From the NCBI RefSeq assembly GCF_003050905.1, contig NZ_QAOT01000022.1: a DNA stretch of 64,000 bases; one strand, given 5' to 3'. Under the pieces are notes generated by a model. It was not told the DNA's origin and did no database searches. It was given only the letters and a program-made list of their open reading frames with translations. The translations under genes were made by a program, and so were the position numbers. Positions 7,448 to 16,961 of the stretch are shown here, piece after piece. Origin of the DNA: Cereibacter_A azotoformans. Its GTDB lineage: Bacteria > Pseudomonadota > Alphaproteobacteria > Rhodobacterales > Rhodobacteraceae. Position 1 is the stretch's first letter, and each line of letters opens with the position of its first letter.

Positions 7448-8152
7448 TCAGGCGTTCATTCCGCTCCGGGGGGTCGGGGCCGCCGCGGCATTCTCGGTTG
7501 CCTCACGTCCCCTCTTGGACGTCGCGGTGGAGCCGTAGCCGAACTGGGAGGCCACCATGGCCGCCTGGGTGCGGTTTTTGACATTCAGCTTGGCGCAGAT
7601 CGAGCGCACATGCATCTTGACCGTCACCTCCGAGAGGCCGAGGTTCTGGGCAATTTCCTTGTTCATCAGTCCGGCCGTAAGGCCTTGCAGAACTTCGAGT
7701 TCCTTCGGCGTCAGTCCCCGCTCGTCGGAGGCACTCCGTCGCGGTGTCAAACGCAGGAAGGCCGGCAGGTAGGTTTCGCCTGCCAGGATGAAGTTGATGG
7801 CATTCACGAGCGAACGGGCACCCTGGGACTTGTCGACATAGCCCGCAGCCCCTTTTTCCAGTGCCTCGATGACGACATTCGGAGCGGCGCCGCTGGCAAA
7901 GAGCACCACGGGCTGAGTCTGGTTCATCTCCACCAGGCGCGCGAGCGCATCAAGGCCCGGCATCATCCCTGGCAGGAGCAGATCGAGGAGGATCAGGTCG
8001 AAGGGGCCGTGGCTCCTGATGAGCGCCTCCAGTTCTTCGACGCTTGCGGCCTCGAGGATCTCCGCGTCCAGCTGAGGTGCAAGATAGGCGGCAATCACCT
8101 CCCGGACTAGGCACTGGTTTTCCGCAAGCGCGATCTTTCTCTTCTGCATCAC
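7448..8152 (-). CDS. LuxR/NarL-type response regulator
   Basis: The 234-aa protein has an N-terminal receiver domain (KIALAENQCLVREVIAAYL, phosphoacceptor Asp in LILLDLLLPGM, conserved Lys in GYVDKSQGA). The C-terminal LuxR helix-turn-helix is GLTPKELEVLQGLTAG, NKEIAQNLGLSEVTVKMHV, KLNVKNRTQAAM. The first acidic position of the pocket is reduced to a single Glu (LAENQ), so phosphorylation chemistry may be altered. It is separated from the cellulose/c-di-GMP genes by 466 bp but shares their strand, which suggests it regulates biofilm genes. The partner kinase is not adjacent. Confidence 0.85.
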   Translation of the reverse strand: MMQKRKIALAENQCLVREVIAAYLAPQLDAEILEAASVEELEALIRSHGPFDLILLDLLLPGMMPGLDALARLVEMNQTQPVVLFASGAAPNVVIEALEKGAAGYVDKSQGARSLVNAINFILAGETYLPAFLRLTPRRSASDERGLTPKELEVLQGLTAGLMNKEIAQNLGLSEVTVKMHVRSICAKLNVKNRTQAAMVASQFGYGSTATSKRGREATENAAAAPTPRSGMNA

Positions 8153-8618
8153 TGTCTGTTACCCTTCACCGGCGGTTGAAATACCACTGGACAGCTCCAT
8201 TCTTCTTTTCGGCACGGTACCTGCGCGAAGGCAGCGCTGCGGGGCACGGCGCATGATCAAAGGAAGGCCCTACCGCTTTCGATGCGGCTAAGATTGAACT
8301 ATCCGCGCATAACATGTGAAAAAACGCATGGCATCTTATCTCCTGCGAGCAATCACTATCGCAAGTATTAATCGAAAGTTAAAAGATGACTCAAGGCTGC
8401 CATGCAGGCGCAGCATGGAGGAGGTTCCCGGATGCCGGAAATCAACTTTACGATGAAAATTGGGCAAATGCAGCGGGAATCGCTTTCAGGATGGACGGAA
8501 TCGGCCACCATTGCCCGGCAGGGATGAGTTCAGCCTGTTGCGTTCCTGCTCGTCGCTGCCACCGGAGCCACTGTGGCCCCGGCGGATGTGTAATTTTGAC
8601 GCATCCGGCGGTCTTCAA
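8153..8618. other. Intergenic region upstream of the response regulator
   Basis: No gene is supported in this 466-bp gap. Positions 8285-8385 are AT-rich relative to the surroundings and are the likely promoter region for the minus-strand response-regulator gene. No clear terminator for the large GGDEF/EAL gene is seen. Confidence 0.4.
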
Positions 8619-11600
8619 TCAGCGCCCGGAACAAGACGCGGGTGGGGACGCGGCCTGTGGCCGATCTTCCGGCCGGGAAACATATGTGGCCTCGAAGATC
8701 TGAGGGGGCAGGGGAGGGCTGGAGAGGTAGCCCTGGATGCGATCGCATCCGGCCGAGCGCAGCCATTCGCGCTGAGCTTCCGTCTCCACGCCCTCGGCCG
8801 TCGTGGCCATTCCCAGCGTCCGGGCGAGGCCGAGGATGGCCTGGATGAGGGGCCCGCTGTGACGGGACTCACCGGAGTCGAGGCCGGCGACGAAACTCTG
8901 GTCGATCTTGATTTCCGAGACCTCCATGCGGTGGAGGTAGGACAGGGAGGCGTAGCCTGTGCCGTAATCGTCGATGGCGATGCCGATGCCGGCCTCTCGC
9001 AAGGCGGCGCTGTTTCTGGTGGCTGTCTCGGACTGGGCGATCAGGGAGGTCTCTGTCAACTCGATCACGAGCAGGCGGGGGTCGACCTGTTCCCGCGAGA
9101 GACATTCCAGGACATTGTGGCCAAAGTCTGCACGAGCAAAACTTTGGGCCGAGACATTCACCGCAAGCCGATGGCGCCAGCCCCGACGGGCCCACTGGGC
9201 GAGCTGACGGGTGGCGAGGGTGAGCACCTGGGTGTCGATGTTCAGGATCAGGCCGGTTTCCTCGGCCAGCGGAATGAACTCGTCGGGTCGCACCTCGCCC
9301 AGAACGGGGTCTGTCCACCGCACAAGCGCCTCGGCGCCGGTGAGGCGGTTGGTGGCGTCCAGAGCGAACTGCGGCTGGTAGACGAGCCGCAGCCGGCCGA
9401 TTCCTGTCCCGGCAAGCGCCTGGCCGATCGCACTTCGTCGCTCTTCGGCTGCGAAGAGCTCCTGCGACAGCACGACAGTCTGGTTGCGTCCGCGGCTCTT
9501 GGCGGCGTGGAGGGCGATGTCGGCCCCGGTCATCAGCACGGACATGGTGGTGCCATGGGCCGGGGAGAGCGCAATGCCCGTCGAGGCGGTGAGATTGATC
9601 GGCTGCCGGTCGCTTCCGATCGGCCGGGCGACCGCGCGGCGCAGCCTCTCGGCCAGGGCGACGGCGTCTTCACGCTCCAGCCCAGGCGCAAGCAGCATGA
9701 ACTCGTCCCCGCCCATCCGGGCGACGAGGTCCTGCGGACGTGCGGCTTCGCGCAGGCGCCCGGCCAGAACGCGCAAGGCTCGGTCGCCTGCTTCGTGGCG
9801 CATCGTGTCGTTGACGGATTTGAAGTTGTCGAGATCGAGCATGATCAGTGCCAGGGGTGGTCTGCCGGGATCTGAATCCAGCCGGGCCAGCAGGTCCGCC
9901 CTCAGAGCGCGGCGGTTGACCAGGCCTGTCAGGGGGTCCTCGGCCGCAAGCCGGCGCAGTTGCTCGGCGCTGGCTTCGGCCGCGGTGATATCGGTCAGCG
10001 AAAGCACAATTCTGGCCCCCTGTGGGGCCGCAGGCAGGGGGGCTGCATTGATGGACAGAACGCGCCGGCTGCCGTCGGGAAGACGGACGGCATAGCGCAG
10101 GTCGTGCTGATCCTGCCCTGTTGCGGTCACGAGGGCAGAGGGCAGGGCAGTTCTCTCGACCGGCTCGCCCTCAAGAGTTTCCAGTGGCCAGTCCGGGATG
10201 AGGAGGGTTCTGGGATCGTCGGGCGCAGGTACCAGATCCAGGATGCGCTGTGCTTCGGCATTGGCATAGATCACGCGTTCGGCGGCGTCAGTGGCCACAA
10301 TGGCCGAGACGCTCGTGCGCAGAACGCCGGTGAGGAGGGCATTATGCGCCTCGAGCTCGCGTTCGAGCGCCTTGCGGTCGCTGATCACGGTTTCGATCGA
10401 GACATAGCCGGCATAGGTCCCATCGGCATCGTACAGCGGATGGATGTTGAAGCGGATCCAGTAGGGTTGGCCGTTCACGTCATAGTTGAGGGTTTCGCCC
10501 TCGTGGCTGTCGCGCCGGTCGACGGCGGCCTGTACCGCGGCCACGGCCGCGGGATCGGTCTGCGGTCCCCGGATCAGGGTCCCGAAATCCCGCCCCACCA
10601 CATCAGCGAGCCGGTAGCCGGTCTGGACCTCAAAGGCGCGATTGACCCAGACGACCCGCAGCTCGGTGTCCAGAACGGCGACGAGGTTCGTCATCACCTC
10701 CGTGACGCGCGCGAGGCGGTGGAGGTTCCGCTCGGCGGCCTTGGCGGCCGTTCTGGCGAGGATGGCGGTTGTCTCGGCATCTTGTCTGGCCAGTGAAGCC
10801 CCGATCGCATCCGCAATCGCGCGCAGGAGGGCTCTTTCTCCCGGATCGAAGGGCGGACGCGGCCGGACCGCATCGAAGCCGACAAAGCCTGTCAGGGCGG
10901 TGCCGTCGGTGAGTGGCACCGCCACCAGAGCATGGATACCCTGCCGGGCAAGATGCGCCCGGATCGGATCCCCGTCCTGCAGGGCCGCGACATCGGGGAT
11001 ATCGACGGCCATGTCGTCCTGCAGGAGTGCCAGCCAAGGCTCGATCATCTCCAGCGGCAGACGCTGCAAGGAATGCCGCTCCGGCGGAATGCCGGCGCGA
11101 CACCATTCATGGGTATTGCTGCACATCCCGTCCTCGATCCGGAAAACATAGGCCCGGTCGGCACGGCAGTGGGCGCCAAGTTCAGCAAGCGCCTGGTCGA
11201 TCGCGGCATCCACTTCGGAACCAGTGGCCCGCATCAGGGCGCGCATCAGCGGGGTTGCCAGGCGCTGCCCTTCCGACAGGCGTTGCGCAAGACGGGCGGG
11301 GCCGTGCGGATCCTCGTCGAGGGGCTGCCACGCCTCCCGCTCCTGCGCAATGAAGGGTTCCGACGCGTCCTTTCGCATTGGCAATGAGCCGGTCTCGTAC
11401 ATGATGCGGTTGCGTCCGCTCCGCTTGGCCTCGTAGAGGCGGATGTCGGCTTGCGCGTGGAGCTGGTCGAGAGTTTCTCCATCCTCGGGGCTGATGGCGA
11501 TCCCCGCCGAGAAGGTCGGCTGGACGGGATCGGAGTTGCGCAGCGAGGGGGTGTCCGCTGCCCGTTGCGCCAGCCGCTCGGTCAGCTCCACCATGGTCCG

Positions 11601-13010
11601 CCGATCAAAGCCGGGGCAGAGCATCAGGAATTCTTCTCCGCCCACCCGGAAGGCGCGGGTGCCCTCCGGCATGGTCCTGATCATCGCCGTGGCGAAGTGG
11701 CTGAGCACCCGGTCCCCCACCGCGTGACCGAACCGGTCGTTGATCTGCTTGAAATGGTCCAGATCGATCAGGGCGATGCCAAGGGTGGCCTGCTGCGCCC
11801 GGGCGGTCTCGAAGGCAACCCGCAGGGCGCGACGGTTGCCAAGGCCGGTCAGCGGGTCGGAGAGCGCCAGCCGCTCGGCCGTCTCGCGCAGGCGGCTGAT
11901 CTCGACAAGCTGGGTGCGGGATTGTCCCAAGGCCTCTTCGAGCCGCTCGGCGTTGCGATGAAGCTCGGTCGTATCGGTCATGATGGCCGCGGTCCCGAGG
12001 AGCGCGTTCCGCCCGCCGAGGGGAAGGCGCATGGGCAGCAGCCGGATGTCGAACATCCGGCCCTGGATCTCCATCCATCTCCGCTCGCTCATGCCCTTCT
12101 CGCCCTTCTCCAGCACCTCGCACAGCGTGGCCAGTGGCCCGGTCTTGCGCGGCTGCTCGCCGAGGACGAGGTCGGGCAGCAGCTTCCGTGCGGCCGGGTT
12201 CATTCCTGCGATGCGGCCTTGGCTGTCCAGAACCAGAACCGGATCGCTCAGGCTGAAGTAGATCAGGTCGCGCGCCAGGGTCGCGATGTCGAAGGATCGG
12301 TTGGCGTAGATCGCCCAGGTAAAGACCAGAAGGATGAAGGCGAAGGCGAAGGGGGTGGGGTCAAAGCCGAAGAGGGTTGTGCCCAGCGTGACATAGGCAA
12401 GATTGGCGGCCAGGGGCACCAGGGTGCCGAACATCATCATCATCAGGGTCGGCCGCATGATGGGGTTGGCCTGGAAGGCGGCCAGAATGGTGATGGCGAC
12501 CGCTGACATAAGGAAGACGTAGAGCAGTGCTGCCGCAGCGTAGAACAGCGGCCCGTGCTCGAATATGCCGGAGGTCCGGCCATGCAGGATCCCGAGCCGT
12601 GTACCCGGCAGGTAGAACAGCCCGTGCCAAGGGTTGGTTGCGGCCATGAATGTCACAAGGCCCACAAGGCCTGCGATGAAGAAGGCCTCGGTCCGCAGGC
12701 TGCGCCTGCGCAGATCGAAGCAATAGTGTCTCAGAAAGAAGAACCAGCAGATGGGCACGAGGGCGATTGCGGGCCAGGCTGCGGTTGCAAAGGCAATCTT
12801 GCAGGAAAGGTCCGGGACTGCCAGTTCAAGGCTGGCCGCCCCCAGCCACCAGATCATGCCGAAGATGCAGGTCAGGAAATGCGCGCGGCCGAAGAAGCCG
12901 CCTTGGCGCAGGAGCCAGGAGGCGAGCAGCATGAAGCCGGCGAGCGTCGCCCCCATGACATAGACCGCGCTGTCGAGGCTGAGCCCGATGAAGCAGTGGG
13001 TGATGTCCAT
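8619..13010 (-). CDS. Membrane c-di-GMP enzyme: 7TM-PAS-GGDEF-GAF-PAS-GGDEF-EAL, 1463 aa
   Basis: Domains in order: seven membrane helices resembling the histidine-kinase 7TM module (about 1-220); PAS; first GGDEF with active motif VGGEEF; GAF; two PAS-like segments (VVWVNRAFEVQTGY; AIVATDAAERVIYANAEAQ); second GGDEF with MGGDEF and an RPQD inhibitory site; EAL with EALVRW, ELTETSL, IDDYGTGYASL, KIDQSFV and AEGVET all present. Both cyclase halves and the phosphodiesterase therefore look catalytically competent. Two complete GGDEF domains plus an EAL in one chain is unusual. Upstream and same-strand neighbours are a GGDEF cyclase and the cellulose operon, so its product probably tunes c-di-GMP for BcsA. 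Confidence 0.93.
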   Translation of the reverse strand: MDITHCFIGLSLDSAVYVMGATLAGFMLLASWLLRQGGFFGRAHFLTCIFGMIWWLGAASLELAVPDLSCKIAFATAAWPAIALVPICWFFFLRHYCFDLRRRSLRTEAFFIAGLVGLVTFMAATNPWHGLFYLPGTRLGILHGRTSGIFEHGPLFYAAAALLYVFLMSAVAITILAAFQANPIMRPTLMMMMFGTLVPLAANLAYVTLGTTLFGFDPTPFAFAFILLVFTWAIYANRSFDIATLARDLIYFSLSDPVLVLDSQGRIAGMNPAARKLLPDLVLGEQPRKTGPLATLCEVLEKGEKGMSERRWMEIQGRMFDIRLLPMRLPLGGRNALLGTAAIMTDTTELHRNAERLEEALGQSRTQLVEISRLRETAERLALSDPLTGLGNRRALRVAFETARAQQATLGIALIDLDHFKQINDRFGHAVGDRVLSHFATAMIRTMPEGTRAFRVGGEEFLMLCPGFDRRTMVELTERLAQRAADTPSLRNSDPVQPTFSAGIAISPEDGETLDQLHAQADIRLYEAKRSGRNRIMYETGSLPMRKDASEPFIAQEREAWQPLDEDPHGPARLAQRLSEGQRLATPLMRALMRATGSEVDAAIDQALAELGAHCRADRAYVFRIEDGMCSNTHEWCRAGIPPERHSLQRLPLEMIEPWLALLQDDMAVDIPDVAALQDGDPIRAHLARQGIHALVAVPLTDGTALTGFVGFDAVRPRPPFDPGERALLRAIADAIGASLARQDAETTAILARTAAKAAERNLHRLARVTEVMTNLVAVLDTELRVVWVNRAFEVQTGYRLADVVGRDFGTLIRGPQTDPAAVAAVQAAVDRRDSHEGETLNYDVNGQPYWIRFNIHPLYDADGTYAGYVSIETVISDRKALERELEAHNALLTGVLRTSVSAIVATDAAERVIYANAEAQRILDLVPAPDDPRTLLIPDWPLETLEGEPVERTALPSALVTATGQDQHDLRYAVRLPDGSRRVLSINAAPLPAAPQGARIVLSLTDITAAEASAEQLRRLAAEDPLTGLVNRRALRADLLARLDSDPGRPPLALIMLDLDNFKSVNDTMRHEAGDRALRVLAGRLREAARPQDLVARMGGDEFMLLAPGLEREDAVALAERLRRAVARPIGSDRQPINLTASTGIALSPAHGTTMSVLMTGADIALHAAKSRGRNQTVVLSQELFAAEERRSAIGQALAGTGIGRLRLVYQPQFALDATNRLTGAEALVRWTDPVLGEVRPDEFIPLAEETGLILNIDTQVLTLATRQLAQWARRGWRHRLAVNVSAQSFARADFGHNVLECLSREQVDPRLLVIELTETSLIAQSETATRNSAALREAGIGIAIDDYGTGYASLSYLHRMEVSEIKIDQSFVAGLDSGESRHSGPLIQAILGLARTLGMATTAEGVETEAQREWLRSAGCDRIQGYLSSPPLPPQIFEATYVSRPEDRPQAASPPASCSGR

Positions 13011-13157
13011 GGTGATCCGGCCGCCCTGGTTTCGGTGTCACGTTCTGCGGGACGCGAAGGTCGCGTGATATCTTTGCCGTGGCCGGCCTTGGGCCTGCCT
13101 GCAGTGCCTTCCTCAACCTGCCGAACCCTGACCGCCTGCCTTGTGCGGGCGGGGACG

Positions 13158-14162
13158 TCACGGATCCGGGAAGCTGATCACGTTCTTGCCGTGAGCCTTC
13201 GCCGCATAAAGGGCTTCGTCGGCGCTCTTCATCAGGCTGCGGGGTGTGGCATCGGGATCAAGGACGGCTGCCAGGCCGAAGCTTGCCGTCACGGCGACAT
13301 GGGGAGCCTCGGCGAGCCGGATGGCCGCCAGCCGCCGGCGCAGGCGCTCCATGAGCGGCTCGGCTTCGGCCAGGGAGGTCCCGGGCAGGACGATGGCGAA
13401 CTCGTCGCCTCCGACGCGGCCGAAGATGTCTGACCGACGGATGGTGCTGCGGGTACAGCGCCCGACGGACCTGAGAACCCGGTCGCCCGCGGGATGGCCA
13501 TAGGTGTCGTTGAAGGCCTTGAAATCGTCGATGTCGAAGAGGACGAGCGTGAGTTCGCTGTTCGCGTTCCGGCGCTGCCGCATGGCGGTGGCAAATCGCT
13601 CCTCGAAGGCCCGCCGCATGCAGGCTCCCGTCAGCGCATCCTCGGCGACGGAGCGGCGCAGTTCCAGCCGCTCCATGATCAGATGGGCGAACCGGGCGAG
13701 CACCTCCTGTTCCCGAAGGCTGAATTCGCGTGGGACATGGTCCATGACGCAGATGGCCCCGAGATTGTGGCCATCCGGAGAGGCAAGGGGCGCACCGAGA
13801 TAGGAGCGGATGTAGGGCGCGTCGGAGACGAGGAGGCTGGTGCGAAACCGCGGATCCTCGAGCGCATCGGGAATGGCCATCGGATCCTGCCCCTCGATCA
13901 CGTGGGTGCAGAAGCTGCCGGTGCGCTCGGTCTCGCGCATCCCCAGGCCGATCTCGGACTTGAACCATTGCCGGTGGGTGTCGACGAAGGAGATGGCGAC
14001 CATGGGCATGTCGAACACGCTCTGCACGGTCTGGGTGATCGTGTCGAATTCCCCTTCGGGCAGCGTGTCGAGGATCTGGTATTGCCGCAAGGCGGCAATC
14101 CGCTGGACCTCCTTGTCGACCGGCGGTCGCGACCGGCATGTGATGGAGCCCGGCTGCATCAT
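13158..14162 (-). CDS. GAF-GGDEF diguanylate cyclase
   Basis: The 334-aa soluble protein has an N-terminal GAF domain (RIAALRQYQILDTLPE, FDTITQTVQSVFDMPM, SYLGAPLASPDGHNLGAICV) and a C-terminal GGDEF domain with active-site VGGDEFAIVLPG. An RRSD inhibitory site sits five residues before GGDEF. It should make cyclic di-GMP from two GTP, with feedback inhibition. It lies 148 bp upstream of the large GGDEF-EAL gene on the same strand and downstream of the cellulose operon, supporting a role in cellulose control. Confidence 0.92.
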   Translation of the reverse strand: MMQPGSITCRSRPPVDKEVQRIAALRQYQILDTLPEGEFDTITQTVQSVFDMPMVAISFVDTHRQWFKSEIGLGMRETERTGSFCTHVIEGQDPMAIPDALEDPRFRTSLLVSDAPYIRSYLGAPLASPDGHNLGAICVMDHVPREFSLREQEVLARFAHLIMERLELRRSVAEDALTGACMRRAFEERFATAMRQRRNANSELTLVLFDIDDFKAFNDTYGHPAGDRVLRSVGRCTRSTIRRSDIFGRVGGDEFAIVLPGTSLAEAEPLMERLRRRLAAIRLAEAPHVAVTASFGLAAVLDPDATPRSLMKSADEALYAAKAHGKNVISFPDP

Positions 14163-14367
14163 GTCCTCATCCCTGCTCCGCTTGGGTAGGGCACGTCCAA
14201 TATGCGGGGCAATCCTGCCAATCTGAGGGCAGTCCTTCTCCTCCGGAGGGGGCGGCTATCTTGTGGTGCATCCTTCGCCAGGACCTGCATCGCCCGCTCC
14301 TCGAAGGGGTCCTGCTGAAGCGTATGGATTTTTTGGGAAAAATCCGGTCGGAGCTTCCGGGAAGGAA

Positions 14368-14397
14368 GAAGACGGCCCTTCGGGGCCGCCTGTCTTC
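14368..14397 (-). terminator. Terminator hairpin with UUCG loop after the cellulose operon
   Basis: GGCCC-TTCG-GGGCC (74-87 of the 14300 block) is flanked by GAAGAC at 14368 and GTCTTC at 14392, giving a two-part stem with a four-base bulge. Read on the minus strand, it lies about 100 bp after the stop of the TPR gene and is followed by TCTTCTTCC. It probably ends the bcs transcript before the GAF-GGDEF gene, whose start is at 14162. Confidence 0.6.
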
Positions 14398-14493
14398 ACA
14401 ACTGCCGATTGCGGTTCGGCCAAGCCTCTGCTGCGTTCTGCCGCGGGGCGCATCCGGGGCTCATGACACACGGCTTCCGCCCTCCCGGGCCCT

Positions 14494-15888
14494 CTAGCGC
14501 GCCGAAGCCCTGAGACCATGACGGGTCTCCTCGGTGGCCAGCACATCATGCAGGGCCTGGAAGGCCGCATGGGCCGCCTGCCGCTTGCCCATGTTCATCA
14601 GCGCATAGGCGCGCAGGATGGCGAGATCGCGCCGCTCGAAGCCCGCAAGCTCCGCATAGGCATCGAAGAACGCCACTGCACGCTCGTACTTGCCCTGCTG
14701 ATAGGCCCGCACCCCGCGCTGATCGAGGATCCAGAGCTCCACATCGAGACGCTGCTGGCGGGTCAGGTCTGTGGCGGCGGCCACCCGTGCGGCGCTGTCG
14801 GGCATGCCGAGCTTGAGCATCGCCAGTGCCTGACCGAACCGGGCATCGCGCTTCTGCTCGGCCGGGCCCGCGGCCTCGGCCCGCCGGAACAGCCCCAGGG
14901 CCTCGAGCGGCCGCTGCATGTCATAGGCACACCAGGCGCGCGTCAGGGCCTGGCCCGAGGTGGCTCCGGGGCTCGTGCTTGCCAGGCACTGGGCGGGATT
15001 GCGCGTGGCGCTGCGGGACAGGGGCGCCGCCTCGGAGGGGGAGCGGGAGCGGGAGGGAGTGGCTGCGGACGCAGGGCCTGCCCCGGCCGGTGCGAGGGCG
15101 GTCTTTGAGGCTGTCCGGGAGCCTGCCGACCGTGGGGCCGGTTGCGATTGCCCGTGTCCGGCCGCCAGCCGGGTTTCGAGACCGTCCCAGGCCGTGGCCT
15201 GCGCCGGGAACCGTCGCCGGGCCTCGCTGAAGAGCTGGGCCATCTGTTCGGGTGTGGCGAAGGCATCGGTCTTCTCCAGCGTCGCGGTCACATGATCCAC
15301 GTCTCCGCAGGTCCGGACGATGCCCTGCATCAGCCGGAAGGCCTCCGGCGTGGCGCCCGCAGCCCGCTGCGCCTCGGCCAGCCGCCAGGGATTGTTGATC
15401 CGCTCGCAGCTCAGAAGGACCGGCCGCTCGGTGCTGACCTGGATGGCGCGCCCGAGATCGGCAGAGGCCAGAGCATGATCGAAGGTCGCCTGGGCCCGGG
15501 ACAGCTCCAGAAGCTCGGTCATGTCCTTGGGCGGCGTCCAGCCGGGGTGGTTCAGGCGCGTCTCGCCGATCCGGGCGTCGGCGGCATCGAAGGCGCCTGA
15601 CGCGATCAGCCGGTAGATCTCGTCGATCTCGACGGAGGGACCCGTGGTGCCCGCGACGCCGGTGAGCGGATCGGCGGGGGGCGCCCAGCCGGGAAACTGC
15701 ACCCTGAGGCGGCGCAGTTCCGCCTCGTAGGAGATCGTGTCGTTCTGCGACCGGTAATAGCGCAGGGCGCGCAGATCATCTTCCGAAGGGGTCTGGGCCA
15801 GGCTCCATGAGGCCGGAAGGGCGAGGGCGAGCGCGAGGAGGAGGGCTGTGGCGCGGCCGGGCCGCGAAAAGATCAGACGGGGAGGCAT
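14494..15888 (-). CDS. Exported TPR-like protein of the cellulose operon
   Basis: The 464-aa product begins with a signal peptide (ATALLLALALALPASWSLAQ). It continues as repeated helical hairpins such as EIYRLIASGAFDAADARIG, DQRGVRAYQQGKYERAVAFF and AILRAYALMNMGKRQAAHAA, interrupted by a Ser/Pro/Ala linker near the middle. This is a periplasmic tetratricopeptide scaffold. Its start overlaps the 3' end of bcsZ by 16 nt, so it is the last gene of the operon. It may play the role of the TPR part of BcsC, which is otherwise missing; no outer-membrane barrel is present. It resembles the small TPR genes in Rhodobacter cellulose operons. Confidence 0.75.
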   Translation of the reverse strand: MPPRLIFSRPGRATALLLALALALPASWSLAQTPSEDDLRALRYYRSQNDTISYEAELRRLRVQFPGWAPPADPLTGVAGTTGPSVEIDEIYRLIASGAFDAADARIGETRLNHPGWTPPKDMTELLELSRAQATFDHALASADLGRAIQVSTERPVLLSCERINNPWRLAEAQRAAGATPEAFRLMQGIVRTCGDVDHVTATLEKTDAFATPEQMAQLFSEARRRFPAQATAWDGLETRLAAGHGQSQPAPRSAGSRTASKTALAPAGAGPASAATPSRSRSPSEAAPLSRSATRNPAQCLASTSPGATSGQALTRAWCAYDMQRPLEALGLFRRAEAAGPAEQKRDARFGQALAMLKLGMPDSAARVAAATDLTRQQRLDVELWILDQRGVRAYQQGKYERAVAFFDAYAELAGFERRDLAILRAYALMNMGKRQAAHAAFQALHDVLATEETRHGLRASAR

Positions 15889-16961
15889 TTGGGGAAGAAC
15901 TCGGCTTGGGCGACCAGCGCCATCAGATGCAGTGTGGCAGGGAAATAGGGCTGCTCGGCGTCGAAATCCGGCATGCTCGCGCCGGCTGTTCCGGAGAGGA
16001 CACAGTCGTTGAGGGCCACGAGCGCCCGGTAGCCAGCCTGGTCGCTGGTCTCCCGGACGTGGCCCGTACCCTCTTCGAAGACGGTCGGTGTGTCCCCCGT
16101 GACCAGGGCGGCCCGACGGTGGATCTCTCGGAAACGCGCCTGGGCGGGTGTGGCATTCATGCCCGACCAGCAGAGATAGAGCGGGATGCGCAGGGCATCA
16201 TAGCCGCAGTTGGAGGAGAGACCGGGCGCGCCGGCAGGACCTTCGGGCGTGAGCCGAAGCCAGTCCGGCAGGAGGGTCGTGCCCGCGATCCCGTTGATCA
16301 GCTCCAGCCCGTCCCGCGCCGCCAGAACAAGGGCGGGAGCTTCGGCGAACATCCCCACCTCGCGCATCGCCCGTGGCATGCAGTAGGAGGGATTGAGCGT
16401 GACGCCCTCGTCACTGGTGAAGCCGTAGGCTGCCGGCAGCAGGTACCTGCGCTCCGACCCGTCCGGGTGGCCGGCCACACAGCCCTGCTCGAGCGCCTTG
16501 CCGATGATCCGGGCGCGGTCGTGAAACCCCGGCTCGTTCCAGAGGAGCCCGCCGTGGATCAGGGCCCAGGCATAGAAGAGATCGCCATCCGAGGCGTTGT
16601 TCTGGTCGGGGACGGGATCGCCGGTTTCCGGCAGGTAACGCCAGCTCAGGAGCCCGTCCTCGCGCAAGGCCAGGTTGCTCTCGGTCCAGGCGAAGATCCG
16701 GCGGAATGCCTCCTCGTCTCCGAAGACCACCGCCAGCCGAAGACCATATCCCTGGCCCTCGGAATGGCTCGCCCCGCTCTGGGGCGCGTCGATCACCCGC
16801 CCGTCCTCGTTCAGACACTGGCGCTTCCAGGCCTGCCAGGCCTGTTGCAGCGGATGGTCGGAAGGGAGGCTGAAGGTCGGTGCGCCTTGCGCCAGGGAGC
16901 GGAAGGGTCCCGCCGCTGCGAGGGAGACGGTGAGTGCCGTCATGAAGTTCCTGCGATTCAT
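15873..16961 (-). CDS. bcsZ: Periplasmic endo-beta-1,4-glucanase, glycoside hydrolase family 8
   Basis: Start chosen at the ATG at 16961, which overlaps the bcsB stop (ATGA). The export signal has a twin-Arg start (MNRRNFMTALTVSLAAAG). GH8 features: SEGQGYGLRLAV carrying the proton-donor Glu, WRYLPETGDPVPDQNNASDGDLFYAW carrying the catalytic-region Asp, and TLNPSYCMPRAM. At 362 aa it matches BcsZ. In bacterial cellulose synthesis this enzyme trims or releases nascent glucan in the periplasm. Operon position after bcsA-bcsB supports the assignment. Confidence 0.93.
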   Translation of the reverse strand: MNRRNFMTALTVSLAAAGPFRSLAQGAPTFSLPSDHPLQQAWQAWKRQCLNEDGRVIDAPQSGASHSEGQGYGLRLAVVFGDEEAFRRIFAWTESNLALREDGLLSWRYLPETGDPVPDQNNASDGDLFYAWALIHGGLLWNEPGFHDRARIIGKALEQGCVAGHPDGSERRYLLPAAYGFTSDEGVTLNPSYCMPRAMREVGMFAEAPALVLAARDGLELINGIAGTTLLPDWLRLTPEGPAGAPGLSSNCGYDALRIPLYLCWSGMNATPAQARFREIHRRAALVTGDTPTVFEEGTGHVRETSDQAGYRALVALNDCVLSGTAGASMPDFDAEQPYFPATLHLMALVAQAEFFPKCLPV

